Assembly (NCBI GenBank): GCA_964372165.1
Contig: CAYJPT010000005.1
Span: 1 to 37,875 of the forward strand
Direction: 5' to 3'
DNA length: 37,875 bases
Source of the DNA: CAYJAD01 sp964372165
GTDB taxonomy: Bacteria > Desulfobacterota > Desulfovibrionia > Desulfovibrionales > Desulfovibrionaceae
Shown: positions 23,823 to 33,032 of the stretch, in pieces
Position numbering within the stretch: the stretch's first letter is position 1
How the letters are laid out: each line of letters begins with the position of its first letter
Position numbers and translations under genes: made by a program
The notes under the pieces: model-generated
Database searches by the model: none
Seen by the model: only the letters and a program-made list of their open reading frames with translations
What the model was told of the DNA's origin: nothing

Positions 23823-23854
23823 ATGATGCTAACACTTTAACATGTTAGCATCAT
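23823..23854 (-). terminator. Terminator of the liv operon
   Basis: A 12-bp perfect stem (ATGATGCTAACA at 23823-23834, TGTTAGCATCAT at 23843-23854) with an 8-base loop, followed on the minus strand by a run of nine T residues. It lies about 140 bp past the livF stop codon. T8 on the other side makes it usable in both directions. Confidence 0.92.
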
Positions 23855-23994
23855 ATATTATTTTTTTTAGAAAATCTCTTAAAAATTGAAATTTTGTGTT
23901 TTATAGAAATAGATATTCAATTTTGCAATTCTGTTTTTATACACTTTATTGGTGCTTTAACATTAAACCTATTTAGTAACCACTTCAGAATATA

Positions 23995-24717
23995 TTAGCC
24001 GCCAAGATATGCTTCTTTTACCTTTGGGTTAACAAGAAGTTCTTGCCCAGTACCCTCAAGCACTATACGACCAACCTCTAAAATATATGCATAATGTGCA
24101 ATTGAAAGCGCTGCAAATGCGTTTTGTTCAACCAGCAATACAGTCATGCCATCTTGATTAATCTTCATTATAATATTAAAAATTTCTTTAACCAATAAAG
24201 GAGCTAAACCAAGAGAAGGTTCATCAAGCATAAGCAAGCTTGGCCTACTCATTAAAGCTCTACCAACGGCAAGCATTTGCTGTTCACCACCTGAAAGTGT
24301 ACCACCCTTTTGCCACAAGCGTTCTTTTAGCCGAGGGAAAAGTGAATATATCCACTCCATATCATCGGCTATTCCCTTAGCATCATTGCGACTGTATGCA
24401 CCAAGATGCAAGTTTTCTTCTACAGTCAAATGTGGCAAAATGCGTCGCCCTTCTGGTGAAAGTGAAATTCCATGGCGTACCATGGCTTCAGGTAGCAAGC
24501 CCATCAATGAATTAGGCGTGGATTGCTCATGTCGTTTATATAAAATTTCACCACTTACATGCTTATTGAGGCCAGCAATGGAGCGTATGGTACTGCTTTT
24601 ACCAGCGCCATTAGCACCAATCAATGTAACTATGCTGCCACGGGGAATACTTAAATTTATACCCTGTACAGCTTCAATACCGCCATAGCGAACTTTTAAA
24701 TCTTTTATTTCAAGCAT
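23995..24717 (-). CDS. livF: Branched-chain amino-acid ABC transporter ATPase LivF
   Basis: 240 residues. One of two ATPases that power the LIV-type importer at the inner membrane face. Walker A is GANGAGKSS (about 35-43), the signature is LSGGEQQMLAVGRAL, and Walker B ends in LLMLDEPSLGLAPL, a LivF hallmark. The switch His is replaced by the VEQNA motif characteristic of LivF. It is the last gene of livKHMGF and starts one base after the livG stop. Confidence 0.95.
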   Translation of the reverse strand: MLEIKDLKVRYGGIEAVQGINLSIPRGSIVTLIGANGAGKSSTIRSIAGLNKHVSGEILYKRHEQSTPNSLMGLLPEAMVRHGISLSPEGRRILPHLTVEENLHLGAYSRNDAKGIADDMEWIYSLFPRLKERLWQKGGTLSGGEQQMLAVGRALMSRPSLLMLDEPSLGLAPLLVKEIFNIIMKINQDGMTVLLVEQNAFAALSIAHYAYILEVGRIVLEGTGQELLVNPKVKEAYLGG

Positions 24718-24718
24718 G

Positions 24719-25519
24719 TTAAACTACATCCTCACCCAAGTATGCCTTAATTACATCTGCATTACTGCGTATCTCAGAGGGGTCACCTTCAGCAATAAGA
24801 CGCCCATACTCCATAACCCAAATATATTGACAAACTCCCATAACAACCTTCATGTCATGCTCAATTAGCAAAATAGTCAGGTCAAATTCTTCACGAATGT
24901 ACCCAATAAAACGCATAAGCTCCAGGCTTTCTTGTGGGTTCATGCCAGCAGCAGGTTCATCTAACAAAAGAAATTTTGGCTCGGTAGCAAGAGCGCGCGC
25001 AATTTCTAGGCGTCGCTGTGCTCCATAGGGCAAACTGCTCGACTTTTCATGCATATAGTCCACTAAATCTAAGCGTTCAATTAGCTTTTCTGCCTTTTTT
25101 CGAATGCTGATTTCTTCTTTTAAGATGGCAGGCAAGCCTAAAGGAATCATCCACCACGGGCATTTTCGGCGCACATGACAGCCAACCATCACATTTTCTA
25201 GAGCAGAAAGATGCTGAGACAAACGTATGTTTTGAAAGGTGCGTGCAATACCGGCAGTACAAACTTTATGCGGAGCAAGACCAGTAACATCATTAGAATT
25301 AAAAAGAACTTGACCTTCTTGTGGGGTATAAAAACCGCTGATAACATTAAATGCCGTAGTTTTACCTGCGCCATTTGGCCCTATAAGTCCCACTATGCTT
25401 CCCTCAGGAATAGATAAACTTAACGAGCTTACAGCAATGACGCCACCAAAACGCATAGTAATATCTTTTAAGCAAAGGGCAGCATCCTTTGGATCAGGTT
25501 TTATGAAGGATTTACTCAT
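24719..25519 (-). CDS. livG: Branched-chain amino-acid ABC transporter ATPase LivG
   Basis: 266 residues. Walker A GPNGAGKTTAFNVISGFY (about 42-50 for the P-loop), a LivG-type signature SLPYGAQRRLEIARALATEP, and Walker B LLLDEPAAGMNP followed by EHDMKVVM. It pairs with LivF. The start at 25519 is chosen because GGAGG lies four bases upstream and its ATG overlaps the livM stop (ATGA); the frame extends 11 codons further but is not needed. Confidence 0.95.
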   Translation of the reverse strand: MSKSFIKPDPKDAALCLKDITMRFGGVIAVSSLSLSIPEGSIVGLIGPNGAGKTTAFNVISGFYTPQEGQVLFNSNDVTGLAPHKVCTAGIARTFQNIRLSQHLSALENVMVGCHVRRKCPWWMIPLGLPAILKEEISIRKKAEKLIERLDLVDYMHEKSSSLPYGAQRRLEIARALATEPKFLLLDEPAAGMNPQESLELMRFIGYIREEFDLTILLIEHDMKVVMGVCQYIWVMEYGRLIAEGDPSEIRSNADVIKAYLGEDVV

Positions 25520-26547
25520 TTTTTCCTCCAAAATCCAAAGATACTTTGCCATGTTATTTCACGCATGCCCATAATACCTTCACGCCTGAACAATATAATG
25601 CCAAGTAGTATTAGTGAAAATACCACCATACGCATACCCGGTATGCCTGGAATATCAATAAAACCGAAATTCATCGGTTCTTCTAAGACACGTAGCCACT
25701 CAAGTAAAACTGTTATAATCCCTGCCCCTAGCAATGAACCAGTAAGTGAGCCAAGTCCACCGGCTACAACAAACATAAGCACGTTAAATGTCAGCAAGAA
25801 ATTAAACATCTTAGGGTCAATGGTTGATAAATGGCTACCAAGCAAAGCTCCGCCAATGCCAGCAAAAAATGCCCCTAAGCAAAATGAAAGTACCTTGTAG
25901 TAAAATACATTTATGCCCATAACTTTAGCGGCTATTTCATTATCTCGTATACATTTTAACACATTGCCATAATTACTATTGACTAAGCGCACCATAAAAA
26001 CAATGGTTACAATCAACCAAAAATAACATGTAATTAAATCTGCATAGCTAGGGATACCTTTGATGCCCAATGAACCATTGGTAATAGAGGTACTGTTTAC
26101 AATAAGAACGCGAATAATTTCAGCAAATCCCATAGTTGCAATACCTAAATAGTCATCACCCAATCGTAAAACTGGCAAACCAATTAACAAGGCAAATAAA
26201 GCAGCCACTACTCCACCTGCAATAACTGATACCCAAAATGGCGTAAATATCACAGAAAATGGCCACATCATTGGTTCAAGCAGCCACATAATTTCTTTTT
26301 GCTCAGGACTTAAAATACAAAGAGCAGAAACATATGCCCCAATGGCTATAAAGCCTGCATGCCCAAGGGAGAAAAGCCCCGTATAGCCATATATTAAATT
26401 TAGTGACAAGGCTAAGATTGCATTAATAAAAATTAACTTCAAAATATATATTTGATAAGCACCAAGGAAAAGCTCAGCATTTAATACAGCTAAGCCACCC
26501 ATTAACATGAGTATAATTGAAGCAATACTGGATTTACTTAAGCGCAT
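25516..26547 (-). CDS. livM: Branched-chain amino-acid ABC transporter permease LivM
   Basis: 343 residues with about nine or ten hydrophobic segments. Family blocks LNLIYGYTGLFSLGHAGFIA and GDDYLGIATMGFAEIIRVL (about 128-146), plus VAGGLGSLTGSLLGAGIITV near the C-terminal. It forms the channel with LivH. Its start overlaps the livH stop by one base and its stop overlaps livG, so the operon is tightly coupled. Confidence 0.95.
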   Translation of the reverse strand: MRLSKSSIASIILMLMGGLAVLNAELFLGAYQIYILKLIFINAILALSLNLIYGYTGLFSLGHAGFIAIGAYVSALCILSPEQKEIMWLLEPMMWPFSVIFTPFWVSVIAGGVVAALFALLIGLPVLRLGDDYLGIATMGFAEIIRVLIVNSTSITNGSLGIKGIPSYADLITCYFWLIVTIVFMVRLVNSNYGNVLKCIRDNEIAAKVMGINVFYYKVLSFCLGAFFAGIGGALLGSHLSTIDPKMFNFLLTFNVLMFVVAGGLGSLTGSLLGAGIITVLLEWLRVLEEPMNFGFIDIPGIPGMRMVVFSLILLGIILFRREGIMGMREITWQSIFGFWRKK

Positions 26548-27440
26548 TAGATTTTTTCCTCCATGCGCTCACCAAATAGCCCCGTTGGTTTAACAAGCAA
26601 TATGAAAACCAGCAATACAAAGGCAAAGGCATCGCGATAGCCAGAAAGATGTGGCATAAAGGCTACGGCCATAATCTCAATAAAGCCCAAAAGCAGCCCG
26701 CCGATAACTGCTCCTTGTATGGAACCAATACCACCAAAAACTGCGGCGATAAAAGCTTTAAATCCTGGAATAATTCCCATGTATGGGTCAATTTTAGGAT
26801 AGCGTAAAGCCCACATAATACCAGAGGCAGCTGCAAGAGCTGAACCTATGCAAAAAGTTAAGGCAATGATATTATCAACTTTTACGCCTAAAAGACGTGT
26901 TGTTTCAATATCTTTGGATATTGCACGCATAGCAAGGCCGGGTTTTGTACGATAAACTATATACAGCAATATACTTACTAAAATTAATGTAACACCTGGC
27001 ACAAAAGCGGTTAAAGGTAATATATGTACATTACCAATGCTCCATTTATTAACCAACCAGTCAGGCTGTAGTACAGGACGTGGTAGACCTGTAAAAACAA
27101 CAACAGCAAGGCTTTCAATGAAGAACGAAACAGCAATAGCACTTATAAGTGCCGAAATTCGGGGTGCATCTCGTAATGGTCTATACGCTACGCGCTCAAC
27201 CAAAACACCCAATAAACTTGCACCTGCAATAGCTATAACAGCAGCAAAGGCCCAAGGTAAACCATAGGCAAAAGTACCAAAAAATACAAAATAAGCCCCT
27301 ATCATTAATATATCACCATGCGCAAAATTTATAAGACGCAAAATACCATAAACCATGGTATATCCAATGGCAATAAGGGCGTAAAGAGAACCAAGAGTGA
27401 GGGCATTAAAAAAATGCTGCAGGAACATTTCAAAGCTCAT
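26547..27440 (-). CDS. livH: Branched-chain amino-acid ABC transporter permease LivH
   Basis: 297 residues, about eight hydrophobic segments. Diagnostic blocks GSLYALIAIGYTMVYGILRL and INFAHGDILMIGAY near the N-terminus and KAFIAAVFGGIGSIQGAVIG later. It forms the membrane channel with LivM. It lies below the intercistronic terminator at 27452-27482, so its transcript level should be below that of livK. AGGA lies about nine bases upstream of the ATG. Confidence 0.95.
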   Translation of the reverse strand: MSFEMFLQHFFNALTLGSLYALIAIGYTMVYGILRLINFAHGDILMIGAYFVFFGTFAYGLPWAFAAVIAIAGASLLGVLVERVAYRPLRDAPRISALISAIAVSFFIESLAVVVFTGLPRPVLQPDWLVNKWSIGNVHILPLTAFVPGVTLILVSILLYIVYRTKPGLAMRAISKDIETTRLLGVKVDNIIALTFCIGSALAAASGIMWALRYPKIDPYMGIIPGFKAFIAAVFGGIGSIQGAVIGGLLLGFIEIMAVAFMPHLSGYRDAFAFVLLVFILLVKPTGLFGERMEEKI

Positions 27441-27451
27441 GCGGGTATCCT

Positions 27452-27482
27452 AAAAAAAGGGGGTATGATTAACATACCCCCC
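27452..27482 (-). terminator. Partial terminator between livK and livH
   Basis: GGGGGTATG and CATACCCCC (27459-27467 and 27473-27481) form a 9-bp GC-rich stem with a 5-base loop. On the minus strand it is followed at once by seven T residues (27452-27458). It begins 13 bp past the livK stop and lies 12 bp before the livH ATG. Some read-through must occur if livH is expressed. It is a usual way to make much more binding protein than permease. Confidence 0.85.
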
Positions 27483-27494
27483 ATAAAATGCTAA

Positions 27495-28628
27495 TTAAGG
27501 TTGAATTTCTTCCAAATAAACACGCTTTCCATCTTTATAACCAATAATACCAATAGGCATTTCAGCGTCATGGGTAGCATTGATTGTTAACATACCAACA
27601 GGTGTAGGTAGGTCTTTGATAGTTGCAAGATTAGCTGTAATAGATTCTTGATCTGCCTTACCTGCACGCTTAATGGCGTCTATAATCATCATGTAGCTGG
27701 TGTAACCTAGTGCAGCATTCATGTTAGATTCTTTCCCAGGATAAGTAGCATTCCAAGCATCGGTAAACTTTTTAGCTTCTGCATTCATGTTAGGCATATT
27801 AGCAGCATAAGGGAAAGCTGTTAGCAAGAAGCCTTCTGCAGCATCGCCTGCAATTTTAAGGGTATCAGGATTATCCATGGCGTCAGCACCCATTAGACGG
27901 AAAGTAGCACCAAGCTCACGAGCTTGCTTCATAATAATAGCACCTTCAGCAAAGTACGCTGGCATGAACACGATGTCAGGCTTTTGAGCAATAAGTTCAG
28001 TTAACTGAGCTGTAAAGTCAGTATCACCGGAGCTATACTTCATTTCACTAACAATTTCGCCGCCAAGTTTATTGAAAGCACGCTTAAAGAAAGCACCAAG
28101 TCCAACAGCATAATCATTGGCTACATCCATAAGAATAGCGGCCTTTTTGTAACCTAATTTTTCATAAGCATATTGAGCTGCACCAAGACCTTGATATGGG
28201 TCAATGAAGCATGCGCGGAAATAATATTTTTTACCTTGAGTTACGAGCGGGCTTGTACAAGAAGTTCCAACTACAGGAGTTTTAGCTTTTTCAGCTACTT
28301 CACCACCTGCCATAGCAAGTGAAGAACCATATGTACCAATAATGGCATTAACTTTATCGCGCTCAGTTAGACGCTTAACGGCGTTTGCAGCCTCAACTTT
28401 ATCAGACTTATTGTCTACTATAACAAGTTTTACCGGTCTATCCAGCACAGTAGGAACTTGCTTATTAGCTAGTTGAATACCTTCAAGCTCAAGTTGTCCA
28501 CCAAAGGCATTTTGCCCGGTCAAGGGTAAATACACCCCGATCTGAATTGGCTCGGCTGCAGCAGCAGGTGTAGCGACAAAAGCCATCACAGCAAAGGCAA
28601 ATAAAAACAAGACTTTAGTAAATTTCAT
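27495..28628 (-). CDS. livK: Branched-chain amino-acid periplasmic binding protein
   Basis: 377 residues. Residues 1-25 are a signal peptide (positive MKFTK, hydrophobic stretch, cleavage near ATPAAAA-EP); the mature protein has the type I periplasmic fold with the start IQIGVYLPLTGQNAFGGQL and a DNKSDKVEAANAVKRL block. It captures Leu, Ile, Val or related compounds and delivers them to LivHM; the exact ligand cannot be read from sequence. GGAG lies about nine bases before the ATG. First gene of the operon, with its own strong promoter. Confidence 0.93.
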   Translation of the reverse strand: MKFTKVLFLFAFAVMAFVATPAAAAEPIQIGVYLPLTGQNAFGGQLELEGIQLANKQVPTVLDRPVKLVIVDNKSDKVEAANAVKRLTERDKVNAIIGTYGSSLAMAGGEVAEKAKTPVVGTSCTSPLVTQGKKYYFRACFIDPYQGLGAAQYAYEKLGYKKAAILMDVANDYAVGLGAFFKRAFNKLGGEIVSEMKYSSGDTDFTAQLTELIAQKPDIVFMPAYFAEGAIIMKQARELGATFRLMGADAMDNPDTLKIAGDAAEGFLLTAFPYAANMPNMNAEAKKFTDAWNATYPGKESNMNAALGYTSYMMIIDAIKRAGKADQESITANLATIKDLPTPVGMLTINATHDAEMPIGIIGYKDGKRVYLEEIQP

Positions 28629-28659
28629 CCTTTTTTCTCCTATAGTGATTGTCTTTTTT

Positions 28660-28680
28660 ATGACAATGTTTAATTGTCAT
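28660..28680 (-). promoter_or_regulatory. Inverted repeat just below the livK promoter
   Basis: ATGACAAT and ATTGTCAT with a 5-base spacer, 10 bp past the -10 box, i.e. close to the transcript start. It could be a repressor operator, or a 5' hairpin that protects the mRNA. Confidence 0.45.
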
Positions 28681-28690
28681 TTAAGCGGAT

Positions 28691-28719
28691 ATTATACATA
28701 AAAAGGGTTCATCTGGCAA
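28691..28719 (-). promoter_or_regulatory. livK promoter
   Basis: On the minus strand TTGCCA (28714-28719), a 17-base spacer and a perfect TATAAT (28691-28696). It lies between gltX and livK, so the liv operon is transcribed separately from gltX; I see no strong gltX terminator. Confidence 0.8.
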
Positions 28720-28759
28720 TGATATATTTACCTTATGATTATGCCTATAATCACGTAGC

Positions 28760-30154
28760 TTAAAGCTTTGCAAAGCGGTTTAAGCGATCAACACTTTCTT
28801 GTTTGCCAAGTACAGCCATAACCTCAGGTAAGGCTGGACCACCCATATAACCAAGTAAAGCCACTCGCAGCGGTGGACCTACTTGTTTGAATTTTAAACC
28901 ATTATTCTCTACAAAATCATGCAAATCACTTTCCAAATTTTGCGCTGTAAAGTCGCTGCAATTTGCAAAAAGTTCAGCTATTTTTGCTACCAAGGCTGCA
29001 CTTTCTACATTATGAGCTTTCTTTATAGCTTTTTCATCATAGCTTAAAGATTCACTCTTTATAAGCAAAGGCTGTAAAGACTGTGCAAGTTCAACCAAAT
29101 TTGTAGCCCGCTCACGAAACAGCACAACCATACGGCTTAAATCTTGCGCATTTTCCACATTAAAACCCAATGATTGCACAAATGGTAGAGTGCGTATTGC
29201 AAGCTCATCTTCAGGCAAAGACCTTATATAGTGAGCATTTAACCATTGTAATTTATCAGGATCAAAGGCAGAAGCCGCAGCATTTAAATTATTACCGTCA
29301 AATAGTTTTATAAGTTCAGCAAGAGAAAATATTTCTTGATCGCCATGCGACCAGCCAAGACGCACCAAATAATTAACCAGAGCCTCCGGCAAAAGTCCAT
29401 CTTGTTCATATTCAATAACAGCTCGTGCCCCATGCCTTTTGGAAAGTTTTTGTCTATCTGGCCCTAGTATCATGGGAACATGCCCAAAGCGTGGCAATGG
29501 CAATTCAAGAGCATTATAAATAAGAATTTGACGTGGCGTATTTGACACATGATCATCACCACGTATGACATGACTTATGCCCATATCATGGTCATCAACT
29601 ACCACGGCCATATTATATGTTGGCATACCATCAGAGCGACGCACAATCATATCATCAAGTTCTGCAACGTCTACTGAAATAACACCCTTTACCATGTCAT
29701 CAAAAATAACCTTACCTACCATGGGTACTTTTAAACGCACACAATGCCCTTCACCTGCGCCTACATTTTTTTCACGGCACTTACCATTATAACGTGGTTT
29801 AAGCCCCTTAGCTTTTGCTTCCTCACGCATGGTATCTACTTCTTCTGGGGTGCATGAACACCAATAAGCATGACCTTTTTCAAGTAACATATCTACATAC
29901 TTATTATATAAATCTGTACGTGTGGTTTGGTAAACAGGGCTATCATTCCAATCAAGCCCTAGCCAAGTCATGGACGCCAATATTGAATCAGTGTACTTTT
30001 GTTCTGAGCGTTCAAGGTCAGTATCTTCAATGCGTAAATAAAACTCACCCCCAAAATGACGTGCAAGCAGCCAGCAAAAAATAGCTGTACGTGCTCCACC
30101 AATGTGCAAATGCCCTGTTGGACTTGGTGCAAAACGTGTTATAACTTTTGACAT
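28760..30154 (-). CDS. gltX: Glutamyl-tRNA synthetase
   Basis: 464 residues, class I synthetase of usual length. It charges tRNA-Glu. The HIGH-type motif is PSPTGHLHIGG (10-20), the KMSKS-type motif is KLSKR at 236-240 followed by HGA. A CSCTPEE segment and a downstream Cys may bind zinc. The start at 30154 gives the family N-terminus (MSKVITRFAPSPTGHLHIGG); an upstream frame of 13 codons is not supported. It is divergent from the kinase gene at 30586 and reads toward liv. Confidence 0.97.
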   Translation of the reverse strand: MSKVITRFAPSPTGHLHIGGARTAIFCWLLARHFGGEFYLRIEDTDLERSEQKYTDSILASMTWLGLDWNDSPVYQTTRTDLYNKYVDMLLEKGHAYWCSCTPEEVDTMREEAKAKGLKPRYNGKCREKNVGAGEGHCVRLKVPMVGKVIFDDMVKGVISVDVAELDDMIVRRSDGMPTYNMAVVVDDHDMGISHVIRGDDHVSNTPRQILIYNALELPLPRFGHVPMILGPDRQKLSKRHGARAVIEYEQDGLLPEALVNYLVRLGWSHGDQEIFSLAELIKLFDGNNLNAAASAFDPDKLQWLNAHYIRSLPEDELAIRTLPFVQSLGFNVENAQDLSRMVVLFRERATNLVELAQSLQPLLIKSESLSYDEKAIKKAHNVESAALVAKIAELFANCSDFTAQNLESDLHDFVENNGLKFKQVGPPLRVALLGYMGGPALPEVMAVLGKQESVDRLNRFAKL

Positions 30155-30585
30155 ATAATACCTACAATTTAAGATTTTAACATTTACCTTCAAAAATCAC
30201 TATGGATAACTCTTAAAAGTTGAACGCACCTTGATACGAGGGGATAAGATATAAGTCAAGTTTGATTATCAAGGAAGTTTTTTGTCTTGCAAATTGAGGT
30301 TGAAGGTTTTGCAAAATTTATTGCAATTTAATACATTTTGCAAAAGTATTTTTTTTTATAATACATTGACAGGTTATTGCAAAAAACATAAGGTAGTACA
30401 AAGGATTTTTATTTTATAAATGTTCCGCAACAATATTGTTTTGTGTGCAGAGCATAAAGGCACAAAAATCAATAGTTAAACTGCAAAGCTCGACCTACAT
30501 TTGGTTTTTGATATCAACAGCTATAATTAGCAATTAAAAGAGCCTTCATAATAATGAATTGTTCAAAAACCTGTGAGGTACGATT
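30155..30585. promoter_or_regulatory. Divergent control region with TTGCAA cluster
   Basis: 431 bp of AT-rich DNA between gltX and the second kinase. It holds five TTGCAA hexamers at 30288, 30309, 30321, 30338 and 30377, two inside the perfect palindrome TTTTGCAAAA (30307-30316, 30336-30345; 29 bp apart, near three helical turns). A consensus promoter for the kinase, TTGACA (30366-30371), 17-base spacer, TAAGGT (30389-30394), has one TTGCAA within its spacer. This arrangement suggests a transcription-factor binding array. The kinase ribosome site is GAGG seven bases before ATG 30586. Confidence 0.45.
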
Positions 30586-32979
30586 ATGCCCAACCGTAAC
30601 TACTTACTTGCGAGCTTACCAGAATTTATAGCCCCCAAAATGCTTGAGGCGATGCCAATACCAATGTTTTGCCTAAATAGCGATTTAAAATGCATTTACT
30701 TCAACCCTGCTTTTTCTTCATATATTGAATTTGCCCAAGCAAAAGAGCTAAAACTAAACGATATTACACCAAAATTTCAACCAGATACAAGCAAGTCTAT
30801 AAAAAAACTTAAAGACATTATTAAAATTGCTAAGGGTGTCGGATCTCATCAATGCTCTTGGACCTTAAAATCCTATACCGGTCAATTGCTTTCTACACAA
30901 ATATCTGTTGTGCCAATTATTGATGGTGATTCATGCTACATTAATTGTTTTTTCTTACAGACACCTGCAGAAGATAAAAATATACAAATACTAGCTCAAT
31001 CACAAGAAAACATCAGAATTTTACTTGATACTGCTCCCATTGCCATTAACTTGTGGGATCAAAACTTTAGAATACTTGATACAAACCATGAATGCGCAAG
31101 TCTTTTTGGTTTTGCATCACCAGAAGATTTTATGAAAAATTTCCGTAAAATCATCCCAAGATTCCAAGAAGATGGTACAAGTTCCATAAAAGTAATGAAT
31201 AGTGCTTTAAGCAAAGCTTTTGAAGACGGATACCATCGCTTTGAGTTTATAACATATTATCGCAAAGACTTCACACCTATTCCTGTTGAAGTGACTATGG
31301 TGCGTGTCAACATTGCCAGTGAAGATGTTGTAGTGGCATATCTACGCGATATGAGAGATGCCAACACTCTTATACAAAACATGCAATGCGCTGAAAAACG
31401 CATACAAACTATTTTTGACATCACACCACTTGGCATCAATGTTTGGGACGTATCTTTTAATCTTATTGAGTGCAATGAAGCTATCGTTAGATTATACGGT
31501 TTTACAAACAAAGAGGAATATATCAGTTCAAGATATAAAATCATTCCAAGGGTACAACCCGATGGCTCATCATCAGTACCTATAATACGTGAGATGATTC
31601 AGAAAACTTTTGATACCGGCTATGCTCAGCTAGAACTTATGACTTTTGATATGCATGGAAACCCAATACCTGTTGAGGTCATTTCAAAGCGAGCTTATGT
31701 ACAACAGCAAGAAGTTGTTGTTTCATTTATTCGTGATTTGCGTGACTTAAAAGCAAAACTTTCAGAAATTAGTGCTGCAGAAAAAGAGTTGCGCTCAGCC
31801 AGAGACCTTGCCGAACAAAGTGCTATGGCTAAAACGCAATTCCTTGGCAATATGAGCCATGAACTTCGCACTCCTCTTAATGGCGTTTTAGGGCTTTTTC
31901 ATCTACTCAATTGTACAAAGTTAGAATTTAATCAACAAGATTATGTAAAAAAAGGTATAAATTCTGCCAATCAATTATTGCACATTGTTAATGATATATT
32001 GGACTTTTCAAAAATTGATGCTGGCACATTTGATATGACTGCAGCACCTTTTACTTTGCAAGAAATTATACATGACCTTCAACTCGTATATACCCCACAA
32101 GCAAAGGATAAAAATATAACTTTCAAGTGCATTACAGACGATACTTGTAAATACACGCTTTATGGTGATGCTTCTCGCATCAAACAAGTGCTATTTCATC
32201 TGCTAAGCAATGCTGTAAAGTTTACAGACAAAGGCAATATTACCCTAAATGTAAGTTGCACCGAACAAGAACATGATTCAGTAAAATATATGTTTGCAGT
32301 GGAAGATAGCGGTGTTGGCATGACTAAGGCACAAAGCGTTAATATTTTTACACCATTTGCGCAGGCCGATGCATCAATTACACGAGTTCATGGTGGTTGT
32401 GGATTAGGACTTGCTATTGCAAAACGCATCATTAAGCTAATGCACGGTGATATTTGGGTGAAATCACAAAAAGGTAAAGGTAGTACTTTCTTCTTTACTG
32501 TAAAAATTGAGCGTAGCCTTGAGCAAAGCAGCACATTGCATAAAGTGCAAGATGCAATTGCAAAGGCTATTAATATTGAAATAAGTAAGCAACCACCTCC
32601 ACCGGCACGTTGCTTAGGACATATTTTACTAGCTGAAGATAATGATGTAAATCAAATAATTACAGTTGAATTACTCAAAAACAAAGGCTACAGTATTGAT
32701 GTGGCAAATAATGGCAAAGAAGCAGTAAAAATGGCAAAAGAGAAAGAATATGACATGGTGCTTATGGATATTCAAATGCCTGTCATGGACGGTTTAACTG
32801 CCACAACGAAAATACGAGCTATAAAAAACCTTGATGAATTACCTATCATAGCCATGTCAGCTCATACAAGCAATGGTGACAAAGAGCTATGCTTGCAATA
32901 CGGTATGAATGACCATATTGGTAAACCTGTGACTCCAGACGTTTTATATAAATTTGTCGCAAAGTGGGTGCATTCATAA
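30586..32979 (+). CDS. PAS-domain hybrid sensor histidine kinase
   Basis: 797 residues, no membrane segment. Three PAS-like domains (about 20-125, 145-262, 268-385), then HisKA with MSHELRTPLNG (His425), HATPase with an N-box (LFHLLSNAVKF), EDSGVGM and GLGLAIAKR, and a C-terminal receiver with LAEDNDVNQ, Asp728 in MDIQMP and GKP. All core catalytic features are present, except that the usual GGTGLGL Thr is Cys (GGCGLGL). PAS blocks such as FQEDGTSS and IPVEVTMVR match those in the 440-4363 kinase, so they are paralogues. The signal and output partner are unknown. Confidence 0.93.
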   Translation: MPNRNYLLASLPEFIAPKMLEAMPIPMFCLNSDLKCIYFNPAFSSYIEFAQAKELKLNDITPKFQPDTSKSIKKLKDIIKIAKGVGSHQCSWTLKSYTGQLLSTQISVVPIIDGDSCYINCFFLQTPAEDKNIQILAQSQENIRILLDTAPIAINLWDQNFRILDTNHECASLFGFASPEDFMKNFRKIIPRFQEDGTSSIKVMNSALSKAFEDGYHRFEFITYYRKDFTPIPVEVTMVRVNIASEDVVVAYLRDMRDANTLIQNMQCAEKRIQTIFDITPLGINVWDVSFNLIECNEAIVRLYGFTNKEEYISSRYKIIPRVQPDGSSSVPIIREMIQKTFDTGYAQLELMTFDMHGNPIPVEVISKRAYVQQQEVVVSFIRDLRDLKAKLSEISAAEKELRSARDLAEQSAMAKTQFLGNMSHELRTPLNGVLGLFHLLNCTKLEFNQQDYVKKGINSANQLLHIVNDILDFSKIDAGTFDMTAAPFTLQEIIHDLQLVYTPQAKDKNITFKCITDDTCKYTLYGDASRIKQVLFHLLSNAVKFTDKGNITLNVSCTEQEHDSVKYMFAVEDSGVGMTKAQSVNIFTPFAQADASITRVHGGCGLGLAIAKRIIKLMHGDIWVKSQKGKGSTFFFTVKIERSLEQSSTLHKVQDAIAKAINIEISKQPPPPARCLGHILLAEDNDVNQIITVELLKNKGYSIDVANNGKEAVKMAKEKEYDMVLMDIQMPVMDGLTATTKIRAIKNLDELPIIAMSAHTSNGDKELCLQYGMNDHIGKPVTPDVLYKFVAKWVHS

Positions 32980-32980
32980 T

Positions 32981-33011
32981 AATTGTGCACTGACTAATCA
33001 GTACACGAATT
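32981..33011. terminator. Hairpin between convergent kinase and holB genes
   Basis: Arms AATTGTGcACTGA and TCAGTaCACgAATT around a CTAA loop, in the 53-bp gap between two converging genes. There is no long T-run, so it would be only a weak terminator. Confidence 0.45.
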
Positions 33012-33032
33012 GCCCAAGATAAAAACTGGTAG

